NCBI GenBank assembly: GCA_024707405.1
Contig: JANPZU010000003.1
Location: 434,001-498,000, forward strand
Reading direction: 5' to 3'
Source: Luteimonas sp.
GTDB taxonomy: Bacteria > Pseudomonadota > Gammaproteobacteria > Xanthomonadales > Xanthomonadaceae
Length of the DNA stretch: 64,000 nt
Part shown: positions 56,362 through 64,000 of the stretch, one piece after another
Position numbering within the stretch: the first letter of the stretch is position 1
How the letters are laid out: every line of letters begins with the position of its first letter
Translations under genes and position numbers: made by a program
The notes under the pieces: generated by a model
The model's input: only the letters and a program-made list of their open reading frames with translations
The model's database searches: none
Told to the model about the DNA's origin: nothing

Positions 56362-59300
56362 TCAGGGAAGGTCGGGATCGGGCGACACCACCGCCTCGAT
56401 GGCGGAGGACAGCATGGCACCGGTCAGGGGTTTGCGCAGGAAACCATCGAATCCTGCTTGTTGCGTCATCGTTTCCGCATCCGCGTCCGCACGCGCAGTG
56501 ACCGCGATCATCGGCCGCGCAAACCCCTGTTCACGCAGCATCCCCGACAGGGTCAGGCCATCGATGCCCGGCAGGTCGAGATCGAGCAAGGCAATGTCGA
56601 AACCACGGGTCGCCGCTTCGGCCAACGCCGCCAGCCCGTTGCCCACGTGCACGACGCGATGGCCCTGCGATGACAGCAAGCCGGTGATGACCTCGGCCAC
56701 CGTGGCGTCGTCCTCGACCAGCAGCACTTCCAGCGCGCGCACGCCGTTGGAGGCGACGGCTTGCGCCAGCTCCTGCTGGCCTGCATCCGTCGCCGGCAGC
56801 GGCAACTCGACGATGAAGCCCGCACCCTCGCCCGGCGCACTGTCGACGCTGATCCTGCCGCCCATCGCGGCGGCCAGTTCCTGGCAGATCGCAAGGCCCA
56901 GCCCGCTGCCACCGTAACGTGCAGTGGTCCGCGCGCCTTCGGCCTGCTCGAAGCGACGGAACAGGCGTTGCTGCTGTTCCTCGTTGAGGCCCGGCCCAGT
57001 GTCGTCGACCGTGATCCGCACGCCTTCGGGCGACAGCGCCTCGACGCGCAGGCCCACGCTCCCTTCCTCGGTGAACTTGATGGCGTTGTTGAGCAGGTTG
57101 AGCAGGATCTGGCGCACGCGCACCACGTCGCCCAGCACCCAGCGCGGCACGTCCGGTTCCAGTTCGCTGTCGAACGCGAGCCCGCGCTGCTCCGCCATCG
57201 GCGCGCACAGCCCGGACACTTCGCGCACCAGCGCATGCAGGTCGAAGGGCTGCGGGTCGAGTTCGAGCCGGTCGGCCTCGATGCGCGCCAGGTCGAGCGC
57301 ATCGTTGACCAGCCGCATGAGGTGTTCGCCCGCGCGGCGGATGCTGTCGACGTGGCCGCGCTGGCGTTCGTCGAGGCCGGTGGACAGCAACAGTTCGCTC
57401 ATGCCCAGCACGCCGGTCATCGGCGTGCGCACTTCATGGCCAAGCGTGGCCAGGAAACGGGTCTTGGCCAGCGAGGCCTGTTCGGCGATCTCGCGCTTGT
57501 GCTCGGCCAGTTGCCATTCGTTCCTGCGCCGCAAGCGGTTGCGGTACCCGCGTGCGAGCAGCCACAGCACGCACAACGCCACCAGCCCGAACACGGCAAG
57601 CGCGAGGTTGGTCGCCCACCACGGCCGCTGCATGCGCAATTGCAGGCTTTGCATGGGCGTCCAGTCGCTGTCGGCGGTGCGCGCCTGCGCCTGCAGTATG
57701 TAGTCGCCCGCCGCGAGGCGGGAAAAGGTGCGCTCGCCGCCAGCCGATTCCACCCAATCGCCATCGTGGCCCTGCAGGCGCGTGCGGTAGCGATGCGCAT
57801 GGGCGTCGGTGAACGACAGCAGCCGCAACTGCACGCGCAGGTCGCGGTCGCCGTGCAGCAATACCAACGTCCCCTCCCGCGGCAACTCGACCCGCACATC
57901 GCCGCGGCGGACGTCAATGGCCTCGATCGCAAGCGGCGGCACCTGATCGTGCGTGCGCACCTGATCGGGACGGAACAGCACCAGTCCGTCCGCAGACCCC
58001 AGTGCGAACGCACCGGACGGCAGGGGATGGATGGGGCTGTTGCCGAATTCCTGGCTCGGCAGGCCGTCATGCACGCCATAGACCCGCATGCGCCGTTCGT
58101 CCGGCTCGTAGCGGATCAGGCCGCGCACGGTCGGCAACCAGAGGTTGCCGACGCGATCGATGCCGATGCCGCTCGGCGGCACCGTCGGCAGGCCATCCTC
58201 CACACCCAGGGACTGCAGGTGCTCAAGTGCGACGCCGTTCCAGTGGTATGCAGCCAGGATCCCCGTTCCGGCGAACCAGATCCTGCCATCGGGCGCCGTC
58301 GCGAAGCCGTTGATGTTCCACTCCGGCGCACCGGGCACCGGCTCCAGCTGGCGTGCGCCGTCGTTCCACATCAACAGGCCGTTCCTGCCCGACAGCCACA
58401 GGCCGCCATCCGGGGCGCGCGACATCTGGGTGATCGAGGTGCGTTCAGGCAGGCCACGCCCGTCGCCGGCACGGATGACATCGAGCACTTTCCCGTCGCG
58501 GTCGCGCAATTGCAGGCTCAGTTCGTCGCTCAACCACAAGGTGCCGTCGTCGCGTTCGACGAACTGGAACGTCCCGAACTGCGGCGCCGGATCCTCGGCA
58601 GCGCCGCTCGTCCAGCGCCTGATCCCGCCGCTCGCCGGATCGAACCGCGCGAGGTAGCCACGGCAACCGACCCAGACGATGCCATTTCGCGTCTCATGCA
58701 CACCCGTGGCGATGAGATCGCCGCAGACCTGGCGCACCAGATGGCGCACCTCGCCACTCACCGGATCCAGCCAGTCCAGCACGCCACCGTTGCCCACCAG
58801 CCACAAGCCACCATTGCTGGCATTGTTGACACCGTGCACATGCGCGTTCGCCAGCGAATTGGCCGCGTCGTCGCGCCGCGACAGGATCGTGAAGTTGCGC
58901 CAGTTGGCGGGAACGTGCCACAGGCCATAGTTGTTGCTGGCGAACCACAGCCCGCCTTCCCTGTCCTGCAGCGCACCCGACCACGATGGCCGCACCGCGC
59001 CGCGACTGGCGTGGCTGTACAACGGCACGTCCTGCACGCGCCCTCCGGATTCGCGCGCCAAGCCGCTGCGCGTGTCCAGCCAGTGCGCCCCCTGCCGGTC
59101 GTGCAGCAGCATGTTCAGCGCAGGCAGCCCGAGCCGCGGATCGATCCACGGCATCGGCGTCATCCTGCCGTCGGTACCGAGCACGTGCCCTTGCCCCGGC
59201 ATGCCGATCCAGATGTTGCCGGCATCGTCGAGCGTCATCAGGTCGACCGAGCGGCCGACGAGCGGCACCGCATGGCGCTCGAAATCACGCCCGGTCCAGC

Positions 59301-59892
59301 GGGCGAGCCCGCTGTCGCGCGTGGCGATCCACAGGCTCCCGTCCGCGGCGAGCTTGAGTCCAGTGATGCCGTTGGAGGGCAGGCTGCGCGGATCGTCCGG
59401 ATCGGGCACGAAGCGCTGCATGGTGCCGTTCTCGTCCAGCCGCACGAGGCCGGCATTGCTCGTTCCGATCCATGCCGCGCCGTCCGGCGTGGTGGTCACC
59501 ATCCAGATGTCGTTGCTGCCCAGTTCCGGGTGCGTGCCCTGGTCGATGTGGCGGAATTCGCGCCGTTTCGCATCCAGCACCGCCAAGCCGGCGTTGCGGG
59601 TGCCGATCCAGAGTCGATCCTGGGCATCGACATGCAGGCTCCAGATGAAGTTGTCGTTGAGCCCGTCGCCCACGCGCCAGATGCGGAACCGTGTGCCGTC
59701 GTAGCGCGCCAGTCCGTCGCGGGTGCCGATCCACAGGTAACCCTGCGCGTCCTCGGCGATGGCGTTGACGCGGTTCGACGGCAGGCCGTCGAACACGCTG
59801 AACTGGCGCGGTTGCGGGATCGCCAGATCCTCGACAGATGCCCGTGCATCGCCGATGGCCAGGAGCAGCAACACCAGCACGATCCGCAGCAT
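56362..59892 (-). CDS. Hybrid sensor histidine kinase with two-component-regulator propeller
   Basis: 1176 residues. A signal peptide is followed by many propeller repeats (about 25-660; recurring 'GxLWIGTxxGLARxD', e.g. 'AQGYLWIGTRDGLARYDG'), a Y_Y_Y domain (about 674-745, ending 'GDYILQAQARTADSDWTP'), one membrane helix (about 761-783), the phosphoacceptor domain ('FLATLGHEVRTPMTGVLGMS', His near 820), an HATPase domain ('LLNLLNNAIKFTEEGSVG', 'DDTGPGLNEEQQ', 'GGSGLGLAICQEL') and a C-terminal receiver (about 1057-1170, 'IALLDLDLPGIDG', Lys in 'LRKPLTG'). Sensing is periplasmic, like the polysaccharide sensors of Bacteroidetes, but no output regulator is encoded next to it. Confidence 0.93.
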   Translation of the reverse strand: MLRIVLVLLLLAIGDARASVEDLAIPQPRQFSVFDGLPSNRVNAIAEDAQGYLWIGTRDGLARYDGTRFRIWRVGDGLNDNFIWSLHVDAQDRLWIGTRNAGLAVLDAKRREFRHIDQGTHPELGSNDIWMVTTTPDGAAWIGTSNAGLVRLDENGTMQRFVPDPDDPRSLPSNGITGLKLAADGSLWIATRDSGLARWTGRDFERHAVPLVGRSVDLMTLDDAGNIWIGMPGQGHVLGTDGRMTPMPWIDPRLGLPALNMLLHDRQGAHWLDTRSGLARESGGRVQDVPLYSHASRGAVRPSWSGALQDREGGLWFASNNYGLWHVPANWRNFTILSRRDDAANSLANAHVHGVNNASNGGLWLVGNGGVLDWLDPVSGEVRHLVRQVCGDLIATGVHETRNGIVWVGCRGYLARFDPASGGIRRWTSGAAEDPAPQFGTFQFVERDDGTLWLSDELSLQLRDRDGKVLDVIRAGDGRGLPERTSITQMSRAPDGGLWLSGRNGLLMWNDGARQLEPVPGAPEWNINGFATAPDGRIWFAGTGILAAYHWNGVALEHLQSLGVEDGLPTVPPSGIGIDRVGNLWLPTVRGLIRYEPDERRMRVYGVHDGLPSQEFGNSPIHPLPSGAFALGSADGLVLFRPDQVRTHDQVPPLAIEAIDVRRGDVRVELPREGTLVLLHGDRDLRVQLRLLSFTDAHAHRYRTRLQGHDGDWVESAGGERTFSRLAAGDYILQAQARTADSDWTPMQSLQLRMQRPWWATNLALAVFGLVALCVLWLLARGYRNRLRRRNEWQLAEHKREIAEQASLAKTRFLATLGHEVRTPMTGVLGMSELLLSTGLDERQRGHVDSIRRAGEHLMRLVNDALDLARIEADRLELDPQPFDLHALVREVSGLCAPMAEQRGLAFDSELEPDVPRWVLGDVVRVRQILLNLLNNAIKFTEEGSVGLRVEALSPEGVRITVDDTGPGLNEEQQQRLFRRFEQAEGARTTARYGGSGLGLAICQELAAAMGGRISVDSAPGEGAGFIVELPLPATDAGQQELAQAVASNGVRALEVLLVEDDATVAEVITGLLSSQGHRVVHVGNGLAALAEAATRGFDIALLDLDLPGIDGLTLSGMLREQGFARPMIAVTARADADAETMTQQAGFDGFLRKPLTGAMLSSAIEAVVSPDPDLP

Positions 59893-59989
59893 CCGTCCCC
59901 TTCCCGCATCCCTGTGGGACGGATGCTCGCAACGCAGCGTTTCGAGCGCAAGTCCGGGCAACGGCAAGCGCAGCGATGCGCATCTGCCT

Positions 59990-59995
59990 AGAATC
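59990..59995 (+). promoter_or_regulatory. Candidate -10 element (TAGAAT) before the first YceI gene
   Basis: CCTAGAATCG, 32 bases before the YceI ATG in the 135-bp divergent gap with the hybrid kinase gene. Motif shared with other starts in this window. Confidence 0.35.
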
Positions 59996-60027
59996 GTCCC
60001 CTCGCACCCGGAATCCGGCCCCGACAC

Positions 60028-60717
60028 ATGTCCTTGCGCGCCACATGGCTCATGGCCTGCCTCGCCGTCCTCGCACTGGCGACGGCCGGCCACGCCCATG
60101 CCCAAGCCAGGACGTGGGCACTGGATCCGGTGCACACCCGGGTCGTGTTCGCGATCGACCACGCCGGCTTCTCCAAGTCGCTGGGCACGTTTTCCGGCGC
60201 CACCGGGACGCTCGCCTTCGACCCGGATGGCTGGGACGGCGCGCGACTGGACGTCTCCATCCCCATCGCCTCGCTCGACCTCGGCGACGACAAATGGAAC
60301 CGGGCCACGCTGGCACGCAACCTGCTCGATGCCGACACGCATCCCACCGCACGGTTCGTGTCCACGCGCATCGAACCGCTCGACACACGACGTGCCATCG
60401 TGCATGGCCTGCTGACGCTGCGCGGGGCGACGCGCGAAGTGGCGCTCGACGTTACCGTCAACGCCGTCAAGCGCCATCCGATGCCGCCGTTCCGGCGCAC
60501 GGCCGGCTTTTCCGCGACCACGATGATCAGCCGCAGCGACTTCGGCATCGACGCCTGGAAGTCGATGGTCGGCGACAACGTGGAACTACGCATCGAAGCC
60601 GAGGCCACGCTGGCACGCGGCGGTACCGAAGGCGACGCACCCGATCCTCCGCCCGCGGCGGATGCCGACACGCCTCCCGAACCCAGCCATCCGCCAGACC
60701 CGGAACCCACGCCATGA
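60028..60717 (+). CDS. YceI-family periplasmic protein, first copy
   Basis: 229 residues. Signal peptide (MSLRATWLMACLAVLALATA...) then a lipocalin-like YceI barrel: 'TWALDPVHTRVVFAIDHAGF', 'LGTFSGATGTLAFDPDGWDG', 'LRGATREVALDVTVNAVKR' (key LRGxTxxVxLxV) and 'SRSDFGIDAWKSMVGDNVEL'. YceI proteins bind polyisoprenoids such as quinone-like chains. The C-terminal ~25 residues are Pro/Asp-rich and disordered. Overlaps the cytochrome b561 gene by four bases (ATGA), a partnership seen in E. coli yceJ-yceI. Confidence 0.92.
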   Translation: MSLRATWLMACLAVLALATAGHAHAQARTWALDPVHTRVVFAIDHAGFSKSLGTFSGATGTLAFDPDGWDGARLDVSIPIASLDLGDDKWNRATLARNLLDADTHPTARFVSTRIEPLDTRRAIVHGLLTLRGATREVALDVTVNAVKRHPMPPFRRTAGFSATTMISRSDFGIDAWKSMVGDNVELRIEAEATLARGGTEGDAPDPPPAADADTPPEPSHPPDPEPTP

Positions 60718-61280
60718 CATTGAAGAACACCCGAGACCGCTGGGGAGCGATCAGCCAGTCGCTGCACTGGATCATCGTCGTGCTGCTGCTCGCGGTTGCG
60801 GTGATCGGACTGGTGATGGGCGAACTGCCGCGCTCACCCAAGTACTTCTGGGTGTACACCGCGCACAAGTCGATCGGCATCACCATCCTGGCGTTGATGC
60901 TGCTGCGCCTGGGCTGGCGTCTGTATGCAGGCGCGCCGCAACCAGTGCCGGGCACGCCCGTCTGGCAACGCAGGCTGGCCACGGGCACGCATTGGGCGCT
61001 CTACGCCGTCGCGCTGGCGATGCCGATCTCCGGCTGGCTCTACGACTCGGCCAGCGGGCTGCGTCCGTTCCGCTGGTTCGGCCTGTTCGAGATGCCGAAA
61101 CTGGTGCGTCCGCATGAATGGATCGCCAGCCAGGCGCATGGCGCGCATGAACTCCTGTTCCTGCTGTTGGTCGCACTGGTCGTACTGCACGCCGGCGCGG
61201 CGATCTACCACCATCTCTTCCTGCGCGACGAGACCTTGCGGCGGATGTTGCCCGGCCGCAGGAAACCATCCGCCCCATGA
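60714..61280 (+). CDS. Cytochrome b561 (YceJ-like)
   Basis: 188 residues with four membrane helices: 'LHWIIVVLLLAVAVIGLVMG', 'TAHKSIGITILALMLLRLGW', 'THWALYAVALAMPISGWLY' and 'LFLLLVALVVLHAGAAIYHH'. His residues in SLHWII, AHKSIG, THWALY and VLHAGA fit the paired haem ligands of the bacterial b561 family. It passes electrons across or within the inner membrane, perhaps involving quinones held by the YceI partners. Sits between two YceI genes in the order yceI - cytb561 - yceI. Confidence 0.93.
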   Translation: MTLKNTRDRWGAISQSLHWIIVVLLLAVAVIGLVMGELPRSPKYFWVYTAHKSIGITILALMLLRLGWRLYAGAPQPVPGTPVWQRRLATGTHWALYAVALAMPISGWLYDSASGLRPFRWFGLFEMPKLVRPHEWIASQAHGAHELLFLLLVALVVLHAGAAIYHHLFLRDETLRRMLPGRRKPSAP

Positions 61281-61336
61281 CGGTGAGCGCGTCCGCACGC
61301 GCGCATGCAACGAATCGCCGAGACCAGAGTCCCCAG

Positions 61337-61904
61337 ATGAACAAACGCTTCTCCTCCCCCGTCGCCGTCGCCACCGCACTGGTCGCAATGATGTCCTCGA
61401 CCGCCATCGCCGCCGACTACGTGCAGGCGCCCGGCTCCTCGCTGGTGTTCGCCACCAAGTACGAGAACGAGGTGTTCACCGGGCAATTCGGCGGCTTCTC
61501 CACCAAACTCAGCTTCGACCCAAACAACCTCGCGTCGTCGAAGCTGGACGTGAGCATCGACCTCGCCGGCACCCGCACCGGCAACGCCGACCGCGACAGC
61601 ACGCTGGCCACCGCCGACTTCTTCAACGTCACCCGTTTCGCCAAGGCGCGTTACACCGCCGACCGCATCCGCGCGACCGGCAACGGCGAATACGTCGCCG
61701 ACGGCACGCTCGAACTGCGCGGGGTGAAGCAACCGGTGGCGCTCACCTTCACCTGGACGCCGGGTGCGCGGCCGGTATTGGCCGGCAAGGCGACAGTGAA
61801 GCGGCTCGACTTCGGCATCGGTGGCGGCGACTGGTCGGATACGTCGCTGATCCCGAACGAAGTGGCGATCAGCACTCGGGTAGTGCTCACCCCCCGCTCC
61901 CTGA
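61337..61904 (+). CDS. YceI-family periplasmic protein, second copy, C-terminal reading frame disturbed
   Basis: Signal peptide MNKRFSSPVAVATALVAMMSSTAIA (trim: VATALVAMMSS), then a complete YceI barrel ('YVQAPGSSLVFATKYENEVF', 'TADFFNVTRFAKARYTADRI', 'LELRGVKQPVALTFTW', 'RLDFGIGGGDWSDTSLIPNE'). After 'ISTRVVLTPR' the frame does not stop but runs another ~200 codons into the opposite-strand gene, an unlikely tail. Removing one C from the six-C run at 61890-61895 gives 'LTPAP' and a stop at 61902, i.e. a normal 188-residue protein. The coordinates given use that repair; an unrepaired frame would end at 62533. A possible GC hairpin lies at 61892-61913. Confidence 0.83.
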
Positions 61905-61925
61905 GCAACGGGGCGGGCAAACAGG

Positions 61926-62378
61926 TCAGGGCAGCGTGCGCGCCACCACGAAGCAACCACGATGCCCGCCCTCGCCCAGCAGGCAACCCACGTTGCGGCG
62001 CGCCGCGTCGTAGCCCACGACCAGTTCGTACACGTCTTCGTTGCCCGCCACCAGCACCGCATGCCAGATCGTCTCCGGCAGGAACGCGGTTCCGATCGGG
62101 CTTGGCGAAGCCGCTGCTTCCAATGGCTCCTGGGCGGCGTTGCGCAACAACTTGCGGATGTTGTCCAGATCCAGTCCGGCAGGGGCGCTGGTCGCGGCAC
62201 GCAGCACGATCACGCGCGAGATCGCCTGCACTTCCAGCACTTCGCCCAGCGTCCTGCCCGCCCACGCACCGGGATCCGGCCCCGGCGAAGGCTTGTCCAA
62301 GTGCACATCGTCCGCCATCGCCCCTCCCACCATCAGTGCCATCGCCAGGACAGCTGCGCCACGCAACCGGGCGCTCAC
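61926..62378 (-). CDS. Exported protein of unknown function
   Basis: 150 residues from a GTG that overlaps the stop of the glutaredoxin-like gene (GTGA). Signal peptide 'RLRGAAVLAMALMVGGAMA' then a small alpha/beta domain: 'GRTLGEVLEVQAISRVIVLR', 'LDLDNIRKLLRNAAQEPLEA' and 'VYELVVGYDAARRNVGCLLG'. The last ~30 residues include two cysteines that could form a disulfide ('GCLLGEGGHRGCFVV'). No family recognised. Translationally coupled to the glutaredoxin-like gene, so a periplasmic partner or unrelated passenger are both possible. Confidence 0.68.
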   Translation of the reverse strand: MSARLRGAAVLAMALMVGGAMADDVHLDKPSPGPDPGAWAGRTLGEVLEVQAISRVIVLRAATSAPAGLDLDNIRKLLRNAAQEPLEAAASPSPIGTAFLPETIWHAVLVAGNEDVYELVVGYDAARRNVGCLLGEGGHRGCFVVARTLP

Positions 62379-62599
62379 GCCCGCCACGCCTGCATCCGCT
62401 CCGCGTCGAATGGCCAATCCAGCTCGCTACCGTCGAACGTATTTCGCAACACCGGCACGCGCGTGCCGTAGCGTGCTTCGAGCGCGTCGTCACCATCGAT
62501 GAACACGCTCTCGAAGTCGGGTACCCGCGCTAGCGCCAGCACATCCAGCGCCAGGTCGCACAGGTGGCAATCGTCTCGTTGGTAGAGGATCAGGGCCAT
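62375..62599 (-). CDS. Glutaredoxin-like thioredoxin-fold protein
   Basis: 74 residues. 'LILYQRDDCHLCDLALDVLA' has the CxxC redox motif (CHLC) at the start of the first helix, followed by 'FESVFIDGDDALEARYGTRV' and the cis-Pro segment 'TRVPVLRNT'. This is the DUF836/glutaredoxin-family architecture, slightly shorter than GrxA. Cytosolic; substrate unknown. Its stop overlaps the next exported-protein gene. Confidence 0.88.
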   Translation of the reverse strand: MALILYQRDDCHLCDLALDVLALARVPDFESVFIDGDDALEARYGTRVPVLRNTFDGSELDWPFDAERMQAWRA

Positions 62600-62632
62600 G
62601 TGAGGGATGATGGGGCTGGCGCGTCTACTGCT

Positions 62633-62638
62633 TAGAAT
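62633..62638 (+). promoter_or_regulatory. Candidate -10 element (TAGAAT) before sdaA
   Basis: CTTAGAATAG, 27 bases before the sdaA ATG in the 66-bp gap to the divergent glutaredoxin-like gene. No clear -35. Confidence 0.35.
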
Positions 62639-62665
62639 AGCCGCCTTCCCGAACCAGCAAGCGCC

Positions 62666-64000
62666 ATGGCCGTCAGCACGTTCGACCTGTACAAGATCGG
62701 CATCGGGCCGAGCTCATCGCATACGGTGGGCCCGATGCGCGCGGCCGCGCGGTTCGTCGAGCGCTGGCTGGCCGAACCGGGTCGGCTAGGGGATGTGGTG
62801 CGCGTGCGCGCGGAGGTCTTCGGCTCGCTGGCGCTCACCGGTCGCGGCCACGGCACCGACAAGGCCGTGCTGATGGGGCTGGAAGGCCATTACCCCAACG
62901 CCATCGACCCGGACATCATTCCACCCGCGCTCGAACGCATCCGCAAGACCAAGTCGATCCTGTTGCATGGCACGCATCCGGTCACCTTCGAGGAAAAGCG
63001 CGACCTGGTGATGAACAAGCGCCAGAGGCTGCCTTACCACACCAACGGCATGCGCTTCACCGCGTACGGTGCCGGTGACGACGTCATCGCCACCCGCGAC
63101 TACTACTCTGTCGGTGGCGGCTTCGTGGTCAACGCCGACGAAGCGGCCGAAGACCGCATCGTCGCCGACACCACGCCGTTGCCGCATCCCTTCTCCTCCG
63201 GCGACGAACTGCTGCAGCGCGCTCGCGATGCCGGCATCTCCATCGCGCAACTGATGCTGGAAAACGAGAAGAGCTGGCGCAGCGAGCAGGACACCTATGC
63301 CGGCCTGCGCGAGATCTGGGAGGCAATGCAATCCTGCGTCGCGCGCGGCATCCGCGAGGAAGGCACGCTCCCCGGCGGCCTGCACGTCTCGCGCCGCGCG
63401 CCGACGCTGTACAAGGAGCTGTCCTCACGCCCCGAGGCAGCGATGCGCGACCCGCTAACCGTGCTCGACTGGGTGAATCTGTACGCACTGGCGGTGAACG
63501 AGGAGAACGCCGCAGGCGGACGAGTGGTCACCGCGCCGACCAATGGCGCGGCCGGCATCCTGCCATCGGTGCTGCATTACTACGACCGCTTCTGCCCCGG
63601 CAGCAGCGAGCGCGGGGTGTTCGACTTCCTGCTCACCGCTGCCGCCGTCGGCATCCTCTACAAGGAAAACGCCAGCATCAGCGGCGCCGAAGTCGGCTGC
63701 CAGGGCGAAGTTGGCGTGGCCTGCTCGATGGCCGCTGCAGGCCTGACCGCCGCGCTCGGCGGCACGCCCAGCCAGATCGAGAACGCGGCCGAGATCGGCA
63801 TGGAACACAACCTTGGCCTGACCTGCGACCCGATCGGCGGACTGGTGCAGATCCCGTGCATCGAGCGCAACGCGATGGGCGCGGTGAAGGCGATCAATGC
63901 CAGCCGCATGGCGCTGCGCGGCGACGGCAAGCACAAGGTCAGCCTGGACAAGGTGATCAAGACCATGCGCGACACCGGCCGCGACATGCAGGACAAGTAC
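62666..64000 (+). CDS. sdaA: L-serine dehydratase (iron-sulfur type), 3'-truncated by the window edge
   Basis: First 445 residues, open to the window edge; only about 15 residues are probably missing. '[20 protein letters not shown]' is the SSSHTxGP signature. Fe-S ligands of the single-chain enzyme lie at '[17 protein letters not shown]' and '[19 protein letters not shown]', and '[20 protein letters not shown]' is conserved. The enzyme deaminates L-serine to pyruvate using an oxygen-labile [4Fe-4S] cluster. The single-gene form (not split sdhA/sdhB) matches gammaproteobacteria. Confidence 0.94.
   Translation, partial: MAVSTFDLYKIGIGPSSSHTVGPMRAAARFVERWLAEPGRLGDVVRVRAEVFGSLALTGRGHGTDKAVLMGLEGHYPNAIDPDIIPPALERIRKTKSILLHGTHPVTFEEKRDLVMNKRQRLPYHTNGMRFTAYGAGDDVIATRDYYSVGGGFVVNADEAAEDRIVADTTPLPHPFSSGDELLQRARDAGISIAQLMLENEKSWRSEQDTYAGLREIWEAMQSCVARGIREEGTLPGGLHVSRRAPTLYKELSSRPEAAMRDPLTVLDWVNLYALAVNEENAAGGRVVTAPTNGAAGILPSVLHYYDRFCPGSSERGVFDFLLTAAAVGILYKENASISGAEVGCQGEVGVACSMAAAGLTAALGGTPSQIENAAEIGMEHNLGLTCDPIGGLVQIPCIERNAMGAVKAINASRMALRGDGKHKVSLDKVIKTMRDTGRDMQDKY

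Noticed and set aside
56761..59991. 1076-codon open frame antisense to the hybrid kinase
   Set aside because: It is a shadow in GC-rich DNA: the opposite strand has a complete multi-domain kinase, while this frame has no recognisable motif and unnatural His/Arg/Gln-rich composition.

Overview
The window is about 64 kb of very GC-rich, densely packed chromosomal DNA from a gammaproteobacterium, most probably a Xanthomonadales (Lysobacteraceae/Xanthomonadaceae) relative of Lysobacter, Luteimonas or Xanthomonas. This rests on gene order: kdsD-kdsC-lptC-lptA-lptB-rpoN-hpf-ptsN-hprK-rapZ is followed by a mannose-type EIIA, HPr, EI and MgtE. A proC-DUF4426 pair, AmgK/MurU peptidoglycan recycling and pilT-pilU are also present. 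I see no rRNA, tRNA, insertion sequence, prophage or CRISPR array; this is core chromosome with small variable patches.

Layout. 0-5.5 kb: the end of an apbE gene coupled to a membrane-anchored flavodoxin/FNR reductase, then HutD, a ComEA-like protein, an M20 dipeptidase and a GlsB-type membrane protein closed by a clear terminator. 5.9-12.5 kb: DUF4380 and ThuA proteins, a CysB-like LysR regulator divergent from amgK-murU with a perfect 24-bp palindrome between them, then an ECF sigma/candidate anti-sigma/PDZ group. 12.7-21.6 kb: hda-AI-2E exporter-DUF2066 facing purM-purN, three tandem DUF3108 proteins, an EF-hand protein, murA and a BolA-like gene. 21.7-33.3 kb: LPS (kdsD, kdsC, lptCAB), sigma-54 and the regulatory PTS with mgtE. 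33.3-43.9 kb: an esterase lipoprotein, yqgE-ruvX-pyrB, tag, Mn-type SOD, a PHP-domain lipoprotein, pilT/pilU and proC. 43.9-49.1 kb: a PA2778/PA2779 pair, a BtuF-like protein with pdxH, a glycerate-kinase-like ATPase and small exported or membrane unknowns. 49.2-64 kb: a 918-residue winged-helix/Ser-Thr kinase/TPR membrane protein, dodecin, aroK-aroB, a WGR protein, hemE, a 1176-residue hybrid histidine kinase with a two-component-regulator propeller, YceI-cytochrome b561-YceI, a glutaredoxin-like protein and the start of L-serine dehydratase.

How the parts connect. The LPS block makes Kdo (KdsD, KdsC) and moves LPS to the outer membrane (LptC, LptA, LptB). The PTS block has EI, HPr, EIIA-Ntr, EIIA-Man and HPr kinase but no membrane EIIC, so it is probably a signalling rather than a transport chain. 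MurU, AmgK and MurA all bear on UDP-MurNAc/peptidoglycan supply.

Data-quality warning. Six genes (DUF2066, the middle DUF3108, hprK, the PHP-domain lipoprotein, the PA2778-family peptidase and the second YceI) are each broken by exactly one inserted or missing base, mostly inside short G or C runs, and each becomes a normal-length protein when that base is corrected. Residual indel errors in the assembly are the simplest explanation. These genes should not be read as biological pseudogenes without checking the reads.
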